Positions 9,048 through 18,216 of a DNA stretch of 64,000 nucleotides are shown here, in pieces (positions within the stretch are counted from its first letter, which is position 1; each line of letters starts with the position of its first letter). Position numbers and translations under genes: made by a program. The notes under the pieces were generated by a model, which saw nothing but the letters and a program-made list of their open reading frames with translations, made no database searches and was not told where the DNA came from. Location of the stretch: positions 7,204 to 71,203 of the forward strand of contig JAMPGL010000006.1 of the NCBI GenBank assembly GCA_023663945.1, written 5' to 3'. The stretch comes from Lachnospiraceae bacterium (GTDB taxonomy: Bacteria > Bacillota > Clostridia > Lachnospirales > Lachnospiraceae).

Positions 9048-9794
9048 ATGTCAGATCAGAAGGAATTGCTGTTTGCCAGAACCTTAGAGCAGGTTAAAAA
9101 GACGGCAAAGGAACAAAATAACTGTATATTGAAGGAGCAGGTCAAAGAGGCGTTCCGCGAGCTTGCATTTTCGGAAGAGCAGCTTCAAATGGTGTTTGAT
9201 TATCTGGAGAAGCATAAGATTGGGATTGACGAGCCGGTGGATTTAGACGATTATCTGACCGAAAGCGAAATGGACTATCTGGAAGAATACCGCCGGGAGC
9301 TTGCGCTTCTTGAAAAGGCTGGCGGCGGAGAGAGAGAGGCGGTAATCCTTTCCGCTATGGCAGGGGATACGCAGGCGCAGAGCCGTCTGATTCAGATATT
9401 TCTTCCGGAAGTGATGGAGACGGCAAGGCTGTATACCGGACAGGGCGTGTATCTGGAAGACCTCATCGGGGAGGGAAACGTGGCGCTCGCCGCAGGCGTT
9501 TCCAGTCTGGGAGCATTTGAACATGCCAGGGAAGCGGAAGGGGCGCTGATGCGCATGGTGATGGATGCCATGGAGGACTGCATTGCCGAAAACATGCAGG
9601 AGGCGGACAAGGATAAAAAGCTGGCGGACAAGGTCAACAAGGTAGCGGCAAAGGCAAAGGAGCTTGCGGATGAGCTTCACCGCAAGGTTACTGCCGCGGA
9701 GCTTGCAGAGGAGACGGGCATGTCCCTTAAGTATATTGAGGACGCAATGCGCATGAGCGGTTTCGCCATTGAGGATTTGGAGAAGGAAACATGA
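9048..9794 (+). CDS. Sigma-70-like protein lacking region 4
   Basis: A 248-residue acidic protein. Residues 25-75 (ILKEQVKEAFRELAFSEEQL and following) resemble the helical region 1.1 of primary sigma factors. Residues 100-180 resemble region 2.1-2.2 (AQSRLIQIFLPEVMETARLY, then VYLEDLIGEGNVALAAGV). Residues 190-240 resemble region 3 (KAKELADELHRKVTAAELAE, TGMSLKYIEDAM). The aromatic melting and -10-recognition segment 2.3-2.4 is hard to find and region 4, which reads the -35 element, is absent. It may bind RNA polymerase core as a regulator rather than act as a full sigma factor. It overlaps the next gene by four bases (ATGA), which suggests translational coupling. Confidence 0.6.
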   Translation: MSDQKELLFARTLEQVKKTAKEQNNCILKEQVKEAFRELAFSEEQLQMVFDYLEKHKIGIDEPVDLDDYLTESEMDYLEEYRRELALLEKAGGGEREAVILSAMAGDTQAQSRLIQIFLPEVMETARLYTGQGVYLEDLIGEGNVALAAGVSSLGAFEHAREAEGALMRMVMDAMEDCIAENMQEADKDKKLADKVNKVAAKAKELADELHRKVTAAELAEETGMSLKYIEDAMRMSGFAIEDLEKET

Positions 9795-10228
9795 AACTGA
9801 CGGGAAGTGTATCCAGTTATGAGGATTTTAAGTATGTAATGCAGGATACGGGAAATCTTTATCTTGGCGCCAAATATAGTTACGAGGAACTTCTTTCACA
9901 GGAAATGATACCCTTTAAGCTGAAAGCCGTTATTAATCACTATATTTTAAAGGAGGCTTCTTCAGAGACTACTCTGGAGAGCCAGTTTTATTATCTGGAA
10001 GGGGATTCCTTTTTGTATGAGACGTTTGCGCAGCTTAAGACCAAGGTGAAGGTGCAGATTCAGACAACGTGGAAGCCTTTGTTCGGCAGGGAAAAGCTGG
10101 TCTACAAGGAGCAGATCTTAAAGCTTCATGAGCTTGTGGAGATGAATCTTGCAAAGAAAAAGGCATCAGGCGTCATAATCAGGGAAATAATAATATCAAA
10201 GCTGGGGCTGATGACATTCAGCATATAA
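9791..10228 (+). CDS. Hypothetical protein coupled to the sigma-like gene
   Basis: A 145-residue protein of mixed helix and strand with no signal peptide or membrane segment. It opens MKLTGSVSSYEDFKYVMQDT and has a central KVKVQIQTTWKPLFGREKLV stretch. The C-terminus is basic (NLAKKKASGVIIREIIISKL). I do not recognise the family. The ATG overlaps the stop of the sigma-like gene by four bases, and the M16 protease gene starts 21 bases later, so it sits inside an operon. By position it could be a partner or antagonist of the sigma-like protein, but nothing in the sequence proves this. Confidence 0.55.
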   Translation: MKLTGSVSSYEDFKYVMQDTGNLYLGAKYSYEELLSQEMIPFKLKAVINHYILKEASSETTLESQFYYLEGDSFLYETFAQLKTKVKVQIQTTWKPLFGREKLVYKEQILKLHELVEMNLAKKKASGVIIREIIISKLGLMTFSI

Positions 10229-10249
10229 GACAGGTGAGAGGAGAAAGAG

Positions 10250-13180
10250 ATGAAACAGCAGATAGAAGACCTTAAGGCATACGAAGTATCAGAACACAGA
10301 AGGATAACGGATTTAAATTCCGAAGGTTATATTTTAAGACACAAAAAGACCGGGGCAAAGGTGGTTCTTTTGCTTAACGATGATGAAAATAAGGTGTTTT
10401 ACATTGGGTTCCGCACGCCCCCGAAGAACAGCACCGGCGTGGCGCATATTCTGGAGCATTCCGTGCTCTGCGGTTCTAAGAATTTTCCGGTGAAGGATCC
10501 GTTTATCGAGCTGGCAAAAGGGTCGCTCAATACCTTTTTAAATGCCATGACTTATCCCGATAAGACGGTGTATCCGGTGGCAAGCTGCAACGACAAGGAT
10601 TTTAAAAATCTGGTGCATGTATATCTGGATGCGGTTCTCTATCCGAACATTTACCGGGAGGAAAAGATTTTCCGTCAAGAAGGGTGGCATTACGAGATGG
10701 AGGATGCGGAGGATGAGCTTACCATTAACGGAGTCGTTTACAACGAGATGAAGGGAGCCTTTTCCACTCCGGATGATGTGGTGGAGAGGGAGATTATGAA
10801 TTCCCTGTATCCGGACATTACTTACGGGCTGGAATCCGGAGGCGACCCGGAGGTGATTCCGGAGCTTACCTATGAGGAGTTTTTGGATTTTCACCGGAAA
10901 TATTATCACCCTTCCAACAGCTATGTATATTTATATGGAAATTTGGACGCGGCAGAATATCTGACCTTTATTGATGAGAACTATTTTGCGTCTTTTGACG
11001 AACTAAAGATAGATTCCGCCATTGAAAGGGAAAAGGCTTTCGAGGCTCCTAAGGAGCTGGTGAAGGAATATCCGATCATGGAGGATGAGCCTGTTGCCAA
11101 GAACACTTACCTTACCTACAATGTTTCCATGGGAAGCAGTCTGGACAGGGAGCTCTATGTGGCAATGGAGGCGCTTGATTATGTGCTCTGCTCGGCGCCG
11201 GGAGCGCCCGTTAAGCAGGCGCTTCTTGACCGGGGAATTGGCCTGGATGTGTACAGCACCTTGGAAAACGGCATTTTTCAGCCTTATTTTTCCTTGACAG
11301 CCAAGAATGCGGAGAGCAGCCAGAAGGAAGAATTTGTGCAGGTGATTGAACAGACGCTTACGGAATTGATCAAGAAGGGGCTGAACCGAAGGTCCTTAGA
11401 GGCGGCGGTTAATCATTTTGAATTCCGGTACCGGGAGGCGGATTTCGGCTCTTACCCAAGAGGGCTGATGCTGGGGCTTCAAGCTCTTGACAGCTGGCTG
11501 TACGATGAGACTGCCCCTTTTATGCACATTGAGGCAAACCAAACCTACGAGAAGCTCCGCCGGGCAATCCACTCGGATTATTATGAGAAGCTGATCGAAG
11601 AATATATTTTAAAGAATCCGCACAAGACAATTCTCACCGTTAAGCCGGTTCCGGGGCTTACCACGAAGAAGGATCAGGAGCTTAGAAGGAGGCTTTCCGA
11701 TTACAGGGATTCTCTTTCTAAAAAGGAGCGTCTTGCGATTGTGGAGCAGACCAGGGCGCTCCGCGCCTATCAGGAAGAGGAGAGCAGTCCGGAGGATTTA
11801 AAGACCATTCCGCTGCTTGACAGAGCGGATATGAAAAAGGAAGCGGCGGGCTATATCAACGAGGTGTATCAGGCGGACGATACAACGATTTTGTTTCATG
11901 ATATTTTTACCAACAAGATTGCTTACCTGAATCTGATCTTTGATCTTTCACAGGTGCCGGCGCGGTTATTCCCTTATGTGGGAATCTTAAAGGCGGTGCT
12001 TCTGATGGTGGATACGGAGCATTTCGGCTATGGAGAGCTGTATGACGAGGTAAACATTCATATCGGCGGAATTAAGGCATCGGTGAACACCTACACCAAT
12101 GCGGAGGATATGAGCAAGTACCGGGTGACTTTGGAGATTCAGTCCAAAGCCCTCTACGAAAAGAGGGATAAGGCGTTAGAGCTGATGAAGGAAATCCTAT
12201 TGACCTCCCGATTTGACGATACCAAGAGACTGTACGAGATTCTCTCGGAGACAAAGTCCAGAATGCAGACGGCAATGACGGAAGCGGGACATTCCACGGC
12301 ACTTATCCGTGCTTTATCCTATTTTTCACCGACTGCCGCCGTGTCCGAGCAGATCAGCGGCATTCCTCAGTGCAGGCTTTTGGAGGAGCTTACCGGTGAT
12401 TTTGAAAAGAAAAAGGAGGAGCTGGCACGTAATCTGAAAGAGCTCACCGGTTATATTTTCAGACCGGAGAACCTTATGGTGGATCTGACCTCTGACAAGG
12501 AGGGATTAGAGGGGCTTAAAGAAAAGGTAATAGAACTGAAAAAGGAGCTGTTTACCTGTCCGGTATCCGGAGAGGGATTTGTCCCGGCTCTACAAAAAAG
12601 GAACGAGGGATTTTTGACCGCGGGGCAGGTGCAGTATGTATGCCGTGCCGGAAATTTTATCAGCAGGGGGCTTCCCTATACCGGTTCCCTTAAGGTGCTT
12701 AAGGTGATGATGGGGTATGATTATCTTTGGAATCAGGTGCGGGTAAAAGGCGGGGCTTACGGCTGTATGTGCGGTTTTTACCGGAACGGCGACGGGTATT
12801 TTGTATCCTACCGGGATCCGAATCTTGACAAGACTCTTCAGGTTTACGGGCAGGCGGCGGACTATATCCGGCAGGCAAAGCTTGACGAGCGGACGGTGAC
12901 GCAGTTTATTATCGGAGCGGTAAGCGAACTGGATACGCCCATGACGCCCGCAACAAGGGGAAGTTATTCCAAGGGCGGTTATCTCACCGGCTTATCCATG
13001 GAACGGGTGCAGAAAGAGCGGGATGAGCTGTTGGCGACTACGGCGGAGCAGATCCGGGAGCTTTACCGGTACGTGCAGGCGTTCATGGAAGACGATTGTC
13101 TCTGCGTGGTAGGAAACGGAGAGAAGATCAAGGGAAATAAAGCTCTGTTTGGTGAGATTGATCAACTTTTTCATGCATAA
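10250..13180 (+). CDS. M16C zinc metalloprotease, PreP-like
   Basis: A 976-residue peptidase of the insulinase/presequence protease family. The inverted zinc motif H66-x-x-E69-H70 (HILEHSVLCGS) is intact. A distal glutamate, E166 (YNEMKGAF), lies 96 residues further on, the spacing known for PreP. The downstream half contains the typical PreP-like GGAYG-type segment (VKGGAYGCMCGFY). Length is normal for the family. There is no signal peptide, so it should work in the cytoplasm, degrading short peptides. It is the last gene of the unit starting at 8188 and carries a good ribosome binding site (GGTGAGAGGAG region). How a peptidase relates to the sigma-like and rhomboid-like genes is not clear. 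Confidence 0.92.
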   Translation: MKQQIEDLKAYEVSEHRRITDLNSEGYILRHKKTGAKVVLLLNDDENKVFYIGFRTPPKNSTGVAHILEHSVLCGSKNFPVKDPFIELAKGSLNTFLNAMTYPDKTVYPVASCNDKDFKNLVHVYLDAVLYPNIYREEKIFRQEGWHYEMEDAEDELTINGVVYNEMKGAFSTPDDVVEREIMNSLYPDITYGLESGGDPEVIPELTYEEFLDFHRKYYHPSNSYVYLYGNLDAAEYLTFIDENYFASFDELKIDSAIEREKAFEAPKELVKEYPIMEDEPVAKNTYLTYNVSMGSSLDRELYVAMEALDYVLCSAPGAPVKQALLDRGIGLDVYSTLENGIFQPYFSLTAKNAESSQKEEFVQVIEQTLTELIKKGLNRRSLEAAVNHFEFRYREADFGSYPRGLMLGLQALDSWLYDETAPFMHIEANQTYEKLRRAIHSDYYEKLIEEYILKNPHKTILTVKPVPGLTTKKDQELRRRLSDYRDSLSKKERLAIVEQTRALRAYQEEESSPEDLKTIPLLDRADMKKEAAGYINEVYQADDTTILFHDIFTNKIAYLNLIFDLSQVPARLFPYVGILKAVLLMVDTEHFGYGELYDEVNIHIGGIKASVNTYTNAEDMSKYRVTLEIQSKALYEKRDKALELMKEILLTSRFDDTKRLYEILSETKSRMQTAMTEAGHSTALIRALSYFSPTAAVSEQISGIPQCRLLEELTGDFEKKKEELARNLKELTGYIFRPENLMVDLTSDKEGLEGLKEKVIELKKELFTCPVSGEGFVPALQKRNEGFLTAGQVQYVCRAGNFISRGLPYTGSLKVLKVMMGYDYLWNQVRVKGGAYGCMCGFYRNGDGYFVSYRDPNLDKTLQVYGQAADYIRQAKLDERTVTQFIIGAVSELDTPMTPATRGSYSKGGYLTGLSMERVQKERDELLATTAEQIRELYRYVQAFMEDDCLCVVGNGEKIKGNKALFGEIDQLFHA

Positions 13181-13222
13181 GTCCATAAATTCAGGTATAG
13201 AAAACGTATCTATTATGACGGC

Positions 13223-13248
13223 ACCGGTCGAAGGGCTTTTTGACCGGT
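13223..13248. other. Hairpin after the M16 protease gene
   Basis: A 7-bp perfect stem (13223-13229 with 13242-13248) surrounds a 12-nt loop. No T run follows, so it is at best a weak terminator or an RNA-processing site in the 99-base gap. Confidence 0.35.
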
Positions 13249-13279
13249 AATTACAAACCGGACATTGGGAGGGAATGCT

Positions 13280-14278
13280 ATGAAAAAGAAAAAGGTGTTA
13301 TTATCATTACTGCTGGTTTTACTGATTACGCTTACGGGATGCGGTGCAGGCAGCGGTAAAGCGGTGGACAGTGTGGCGGCGGATAGTGCCGCGCCTGCGG
13401 AGGACAACGGGGGCGGTTATCTGTCTGATGACATTTACAGCTCCTTCACGCAGGAAAGCGAGTATGAGGAAGAGACGGGAGAGGCGGCTGCGGCGGAGGA
13501 AGCCGGAGGCGGTAATCAGCCAGAAGCGGTGGATACCAGCAGAAAGCTGATTAAAAATGTAAACCTGCAGGTGGAGACGGAGGAGTTTGATACCCTTTTA
13601 GCCACAGTCCGGCAGAAGACGGAGACTCTTTCCGGTTACATAGAAGAAAGCTATACCTACAATGGCAGCGCTTATTATGGAAAAGGAACCAGAAACGCCA
13701 ATCTGACCATTCGGATTCCCGCAGATAAGCTGAATGATTTTCTTTCGGAGATTGCGGAGGTTTCCAATGTAATCAGCAGGAACGAGAGCGTAACCGATGT
13801 GACGCTCAAGTATGTGGACATGGAAAGCCACAAGAAAGCGCTTGTGACGGAACAGGACCGGCTGCTTGAGCTTTTGGAGCAGGCGGAAAATATTGAGGAT
13901 ATTATCTCGATTGAGAGCAGGCTCTCAGAGGTGCGTTATCAGATTGAAAGCATGGAGTCTCAGCTTAGAACCATGGACAATCTGGTCTCTTACAGCACCG
14001 TTTATCTGTCCGTGGAAGAGGTAAAACAGCTGACGCCGGTTGTGGAACAGAGCGTGGGAGAGAAGATCGTTACCGGATTTAAGGGAAGCCTTGTGGATGT
14101 GCTTTCAGGGCTTTTGAATTTTGGTATCGGACTGATCATCTATCTTCCTTATATTTTGTTATGGGGCGCGATTATTGCGGCGGCAGTGGTGATTTTCCGC
14201 ATGGCATTTAAAAAAAGAGGCAGTAAAAAGCCGGAGCAGGAAGAAAACAATATGCAGGAAGAAAAGGACAGGGATTAG
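13280..14278 (+). CDS. DUF4349 lipoprotein
   Basis: A 332-residue membrane-associated lipoprotein. The signal peptide ends in a lipobox LTGC with C21 as the lipidated residue. A low-complexity acidic linker (about 22-90) is followed by the DUF4349 domain from about 95: RKLIKNVNLQVETEEFDTLL, GYIEESYTYN, LTIRIPADKLNDF, then coiled-coil helices (IEDIISIESRLSEVRYQIES) and a C-terminal membrane segment (about 275-305) with a basic tail. The family has no known enzyme activity; a cell-envelope role is usual. The start at 13280 has GGGAGGG six bases upstream; an ATG at 13265 is not supported. era follows after two bases. Confidence 0.88.
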   Translation: MKKKKVLLSLLLVLLITLTGCGAGSGKAVDSVAADSAAPAEDNGGGYLSDDIYSSFTQESEYEEETGEAAAAEEAGGGNQPEAVDTSRKLIKNVNLQVETEEFDTLLATVRQKTETLSGYIEESYTYNGSAYYGKGTRNANLTIRIPADKLNDFLSEIAEVSNVISRNESVTDVTLKYVDMESHKKALVTEQDRLLELLEQAENIEDIISIESRLSEVRYQIESMESQLRTMDNLVSYSTVYLSVEEVKQLTPVVEQSVGEKIVTGFKGSLVDVLSGLLNFGIGLIIYLPYILLWGAIIAAAVVIFRMAFKKRGSKKPEQEENNMQEEKDRD

Positions 14279-14280
14279 AA

Positions 14281-15183
14281 ATGAATGACCAGTATAAATC
14301 AGGGTTTGCGGTACTAATCGGCAGACCCAATGTGGGAAAGTCTACATTGATGAACCGGCTGATCGGGCAGAAGATTGCCATCACATCCAGTAAACCGCAG
14401 ACCACCCGGAACCGGATACAGACTGTCTACACCTCAAAGGAGGGACAGATTGTGTTTGTAGATACGCCCGGAATCCACAAGGCAAAGAACCGTTTAGGCG
14501 ATTACATGGTGAATATTGCCCACAAAAGCCTTGCGGATGTGGATGTGATTTTATGGCTGGTGGAACCCTCCAATTTTATCGGCGCAGGCGAACGGCATAT
14601 TCTGGAACAGTTGCGGAGAGTCAACGTGCCGGTAATCCTTGTGATCAATAAGATTGACACCGTAAAGAAGGAGGAATTGTTCGGTTTTATTGACACCTAT
14701 CGGAAGGAAATGGATTTTGCGGAAATCGTTCCGGTGTCGGCGCTGAAAAATGACAACACGGATGAGCTGGTCAAATGCATCATGAGTTATCTTCCCTATG
14801 GACCGGCTTTTTATGATGAGGATACCATAACAGATCAGCCCGTGCGACAGATTGTGGCGGAGCTGATTCGGGAAAAGGCGCTTCGGTGCCTTGATGAGGA
14901 AGTTCCTCATGGAATTGCAGTGACCATTGAGCGGATGAAGAACAGAGGGAAGATTAAGGATATTGACGCAACTATTATCTGTGAGAGGGAGTCCCACAAG
15001 GGAATCATCATCGGAAAGCAGGGAAGCATGCTTAAAAAAATCGGTTCTGACGCCAGAGCCGATATTGAAAAAATGCTGGAATGCCGGGTGAACCTGCAGC
15101 TCTGGGTGAAGGTAAAAAAGGATTGGCGGGACAGTGATTTCCTGCTCAAAAATTTTGGGTATAATCCTTCACAGGACGAATAG
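14281..15183 (+). CDS. era: GTPase Era
   Basis: A 300-residue GTPase for 16S rRNA and 30S subunit maturation. The G1 loop GRPNVGKS is at residues 14-21, DTPGIH forms G3 and NKID forms G4. The C-terminal KH domain (IIIGKQGSMLKKIGSDAR) contacts the 3' end of 16S rRNA in known Era proteins. Length and motifs are canonical. The start lies two bases after the stop of the DUF4349 gene, indicating coupling. It is followed by the yqzL-like gene and recO, the order seen in many Firmicutes, which supports all three names. Confidence 0.97.
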   Translation: MNDQYKSGFAVLIGRPNVGKSTLMNRLIGQKIAITSSKPQTTRNRIQTVYTSKEGQIVFVDTPGIHKAKNRLGDYMVNIAHKSLADVDVILWLVEPSNFIGAGERHILEQLRRVNVPVILVINKIDTVKKEELFGFIDTYRKEMDFAEIVPVSALKNDNTDELVKCIMSYLPYGPAFYDEDTITDQPVRQIVAELIREKALRCLDEEVPHGIAVTIERMKNRGKIKDIDATIICERESHKGIIIGKQGSMLKKIGSDARADIEKMLECRVNLQLWVKVKKDWRDSDFLLKNFGYNPSQDE

Positions 15184-15252
15184 AAAAACAAAAAAAGCAT
15201 ACCCTAATATCATGGTTTTGTATCATACTTTTTGATATATAGGGGGCATAGG

Positions 15253-15456
15253 ATGAGAGCAGCAAATTACTGGGAGCAGTTTTTAAGTACGGGAAAGATT
15301 GATGATTATCTTGCCTACCGCATGTCCGGAGAAGAAGCTTTGGGGGCGCTTGAACCTTTGGACGAGGCAGATAGGGATGAGGGAGTTTCAAAAGGTGCAG
15401 GAACAGGTCAATGTTACAGGGATGATTTTAAAAGCGGAACCAATGGGGGAATATGA
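15253..15456 (+). CDS. YqzL-like small protein
   Basis: A 67-residue protein between era and recO. The N-terminal part RAANYWEQFLSTGKIDDYLA resembles B. subtilis YqzL (a W-x-x-F-x-x-T-G-x-I-x-x-Y pattern), whose gene sits at the same place. The start at 15253 follows a GGGGGCATAGG stretch; an upstream TTG-type start is less likely. The last third (GVSKGAGTGQCYRDDFKSGT) overlaps the start of recO by 80 bases in another frame and looks like out-of-frame sequence rather than conserved protein. A recent stop-codon loss or frameshift at the 3' end is possible. Function unknown. Confidence 0.65.
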   Translation: MRAANYWEQFLSTGKIDDYLAYRMSGEEALGALEPLDEADRDEGVSKGAGTGQCYRDDFKSGTNGGI

Positions 15457-16045
15457 CCGCCGGGTGGTGATACTTACAAGGGAGAGGGGGAAGCTGGCGG
15501 CCTTTGCCCGAAGCGCAAGAAAGCAGGGCAGCAGGCTGTTGGCTTCCACCAATCCCTTTTGCTTTGGGACGTTTACCCTTTATGAGGGGAGAACCTCCTA
15601 CAGTATCATGGAGGCGTCCATCAACAACTATTTCGAGCAGTTCCGGACGGATTACGAGCTGGCGTGTTATGGGATGTATTTTCTTGAGGTGATGGATTAT
15701 TACACGAGAGAAAACAGTGATGAAAAGGAGATGCTTAAGCTTTTATACCAGACGCTCAGGGCACTTTTGCATAAGGGATTATCTAATGAGCTGGTACAGT
15801 ACATATTTGAGATTAAAGCACTCTCCTTAAACGGGGAATATCCGGGGCCTCCGGCGGAGGAGCCCTTTTTGGATTCTACCTTGTATGCGCTTTCTTTTAT
15901 TGTGAATACAGGAGTGGAAAAGCTTTACACCTTTACGGTGACAGAACAGGTGCTTGCGGAGCTTTCTAAGATAGCGGAGATATACCGGAAGCGTTTTGTG
16001 GACAAAAAATTTAAGAGCTTGGAAATTTTGCGAGAAATGAAATAG
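15377..16045 (+). CDS. recO: DNA repair protein RecO
   Basis: A 222-residue protein that loads RecA with RecR during recombinational repair. The N-terminal OB fold is recognised from VTGMILKAEPMGEYDRRVVI and LTRERGKLAAFARSARKQGS. The helical C-terminal domain follows. The Cys zinc-finger seen in many RecO proteins between the helices is missing here (SLNGEYPGPPAEEPF instead). The ATG at 15377 is chosen because the protein then starts just before the conserved core and GAGG lies nine bases upstream. The longer frame from 15299 reads through the yqzL-like gene out of frame and is not credible. Confidence 0.9.
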   Translation: MREFQKVQEQVNVTGMILKAEPMGEYDRRVVILTRERGKLAAFARSARKQGSRLLASTNPFCFGTFTLYEGRTSYSIMEASINNYFEQFRTDYELACYGMYFLEVMDYYTRENSDEKEMLKLLYQTLRALLHKGLSNELVQYIFEIKALSLNGEYPGPPAEEPFLDSTLYALSFIVNTGVEKLYTFTVTEQVLAELSKIAEIYRKRFVDKKFKSLEILREMK

Positions 16046-16063
16046 CGTGCCGAAAGTTTTGTG

Positions 16064-16092
16064 TTGAAAAACACAGGTAAGTCATATATAAT
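16064..16092 (+). promoter_or_regulatory. Strong sigma-A-type promoter before the lipoprotein and glyS
   Basis: TTGAAA (16064-16069) and a perfect TATAAT (16087-16092) are 17 bp apart. It lies between recO and the lipoprotein gene and may also serve glyS and alaS. Confidence 0.7.
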
Positions 16093-16129
16093 TGATTGGG
16101 TAAATTGAGCGAAGGGTTTGGATAAGAGG

Positions 16130-16732
16130 ATGACCGGATTTCGACTGAATGTTAAAATTAAATCATGTATGCTTGCGGCGGTGGCAGCGCTTTTTTTATC
16201 CGGATGCAGGGAAAGCATTGATGAAAATATAACTGTGATTACGTTGCAGAAGGACGGAACCATACTTTCACAGATTTCAGAGAGTTTCGCGCAGGACTAT
16301 TATGACGATGAGGATTTGAAGCAGACCATTTTGGCGGAGGCGGCGGATTACAATAAAGCGGCGGGAACCGGAAAGATTAATGTTGAAAAGATCAGCGTGG
16401 AGGACGGCTTGGCGGCAGTGCGCATGCTTTATCAGGAAGCGGCGGATTATGCAGGATTTAATCAGGCGGTTTTCTTTGCAGGGAGCACGGAGAGCGCTGG
16501 AGAGGAATATGAGCTCAACATCGTCTTAAGCGGGACAAGGGATTCCAATGACACAGTGGGGAGATCGGATATTCTTGCAATGAAGGATTACAAGCTGCTT
16601 ATCACGGATGTGCAGGAGCTTGTTATTTTGGACGGAAGGGCAGAATACATCAGCGATAATATCACTGTTTCGGATAATCGGAAAAATATACAGCTCACCG
16701 GTGACGGAATGGGATATGTTTTATATAAATAA
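16130..16732 (+). CDS. Small secreted lipoprotein, unknown function
   Basis: About 200 residues. The signal peptide ends in a lipobox LSGC with C26 as the lipidated residue. The mature part is alpha/beta with acidic stretches (ITVITLQKDGTILSQISESF, YDDEDLKQTI) and ends in a beta-rich tail. I do not recognise a named domain, though similar lipoproteins recur in Lachnospiraceae. The start is uncertain: ATG at 16130 has GAAGGG 13 bases upstream, and an in-frame TTG at 16118 is an alternative. The stop is 30 bases before glyS, so it may be cotranscribed with the tRNA synthetases from the promoter at 16064. Confidence 0.65.
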   Translation: MTGFRLNVKIKSCMLAAVAALFLSGCRESIDENITVITLQKDGTILSQISESFAQDYYDDEDLKQTILAEAADYNKAAGTGKINVEKISVEDGLAAVRMLYQEAADYAGFNQAVFFAGSTESAGEEYELNIVLSGTRDSNDTVGRSDILAMKDYKLLITDVQELVILDGRAEYISDNITVSDNRKNIQLTGDGMGYVLYK

Positions 16733-16762
16733 GTATTTTACGAAAAATGAGGAGGATTAGCA

Positions 16763-18151
16763 ATGGAAAAAACAATGGAAAAAATCGTGGCGCTGGCAAA
16801 GTCGAGGGGATTTGTCTATCCCGGATCTGAGATATACGGGGGGCTTGCTAATACATGGGACTTTGGAAACCTTGGCGTGGAACTGAAAAATAATATTAAA
16901 AAGGCATGGTGGCAGAAGTTTGTAATGGAGAGCCCTTACAATGTGGGCGTTGACTGTGCGATTTTGATGAACCCTCAGACATGGGTAGCCTCCGGGCATC
17001 TGGGAAGCTTTTCTGACCCGCTGATGGACTGCCGGGAATGTCATGAGAGATTTCGTGCGGATAAGATCATTGAGGATTATGCGGCTGAAAACGGGCTGAC
17101 CCTTGACTCTTCCATAGACGGATGGAGTCAGGAACAGATGAAGAGCTTCATCGAAGAGCACCAGATTCCCTGTCCTACCTGTGGAAAACATAATTTTACG
17201 GATATACGCCAGTTTAACCTGATGTTTAAGACTTTTCAGGGCGTTACGGAGGATGCGAAGAACACGGTATACTTAAGACCTGAGACCGCGCAGGGAATTT
17301 TTGTCAACTTTAAGAATGTACAGAGGACTTCCCGGAAAAAGATTCCTTTTGGCATCTGCCAGATTGGAAAATCGTTCCGGAATGAGATTACGCCGGGCAA
17401 CTTTATTTTCCGCGTAAGGGAATTTGAGCAGATGGAAATGGAATTTTTCTGTGAACCGGATACGGATTTGGAATGGTTTGCATACTGGAAGCAGTATTGT
17501 ATTGACTTTTTAAAGAGCCTTGGCATGAAAGAGGAGGAGATGCGTGTCCGTGACCATGAGCCGGAGGAGTTATCCTTCTATTCCAAGGCGACCACGGATA
17601 TCGAGTTTTTATTCCCCTTCGGATGGGGTGAGCTTTGGGGAATTGCGGACAGAACCAACTATGACCTGACCCAGCATCAGAATGTATCCGGACAGGATAT
17701 GAGTTATTTTGACGATGAGAAACGTGAAAAGTATATTCCTTATGTGATTGAGCCGTCCTTAGGTGTGGAGAGACTGTTTCTCGCGGTGCTTTGCGGCGCT
17801 TATGATGAGGAAGAGCTCGGTGAGGGAGATATGCGGACGGTGCTCCATTTCCATCCGGCATTGGCACCGGTAAAGATCGGCGTGCTGCCTCTTTCCAAAA
17901 AATTAAACGAGGGCGCAGAAAAGATCTTCACGCAGCTTTCCAAGAAGTATAACTGTGAATTTGACGACAGAGGCAATATCGGTAAGAGATACCGCCGTCA
18001 GGACGAGATTGGAACGCCGTTCTGCGTAACGTATGATTTTGATTCCGAGACGGACGGATGCGTGACGGTGAGATTCCGTGATTCCATGGAACAGGAGCGC
18101 ATTGCAATTGCGGATTTGGACGCTTACTTTGCGGAGAAGATGGCTTTTTAA
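16763..18151 (+). CDS. glyS: Glycyl-tRNA synthetase, dimeric class II type
   Basis: A 462-residue enzyme that charges tRNA-Gly. It is the single-chain alpha2 type, not the GlyQ/GlyS heterotetramer. Evidence includes the opening [36 protein letters not shown], the motif-2 region [15 protein letters not shown] and FRNEITPG, and the C-terminal anticodon-binding domain starting near [10 protein letters not shown]. Cysteines at DCRECHERF and PCPTCGKHN could bind zinc, as in some bacterial relatives. A good ribosome binding site (GAGGAGG region) precedes the ATG. No T-box leader was seen in the 30-base gap upstream. alaS follows after 65 bases. Confidence 0.95.
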   Translation: MEKTMEKIVALAKSRGFVYPGSEIYGGLANTWDFGNLGVELKNNIKKAWWQKFVMESPYNVGVDCAILMNPQTWVASGHLGSFSDPLMDCRECHERFRADKIIEDYAAENGLTLDSSIDGWSQEQMKSFIEEHQIPCPTCGKHNFTDIRQFNLMFKTFQGVTEDAKNTVYLRPETAQGIFVNFKNVQRTSRKKIPFGICQIGKSFRNEITPGNFIFRVREFEQMEMEFFCEPDTDLEWFAYWKQYCIDFLKSLGMKEEEMRVRDHEPEELSFYSKATTDIEFLFPFGWGELWGIADRTNYDLTQHQNVSGQDMSYFDDEKREKYIPYVIEPSLGVERLFLAVLCGAYDEEELGEGDMRTVLHFHPALAPVKIGVLPLSKKLNEGAEKIFTQLSKKYNCEFDDRGNIGKRYRRQDEIGTPFCVTYDFDSETDGCVTVRFRDSMEQERIAIADLDAYFAEKMAF

Positions 18152-18216
18152 ACGGATTATGGAAATGGAAACGATGACAGAAATGCGCAGAAAGCGGCGC
18201 AGAAATGAGGAGAAAG

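Noticed and set aside
15299..15376. N-terminal extension of RecO
   Set aside because: It lies inside the yqzL-like gene in another frame, and the conserved RecO core begins just after 15377.
16733..18216. T-box leader for glyS or alaS
   Set aside because: Gaps before both genes are only 30 and 65 bases, and no T-box or antiterminator pattern is present.
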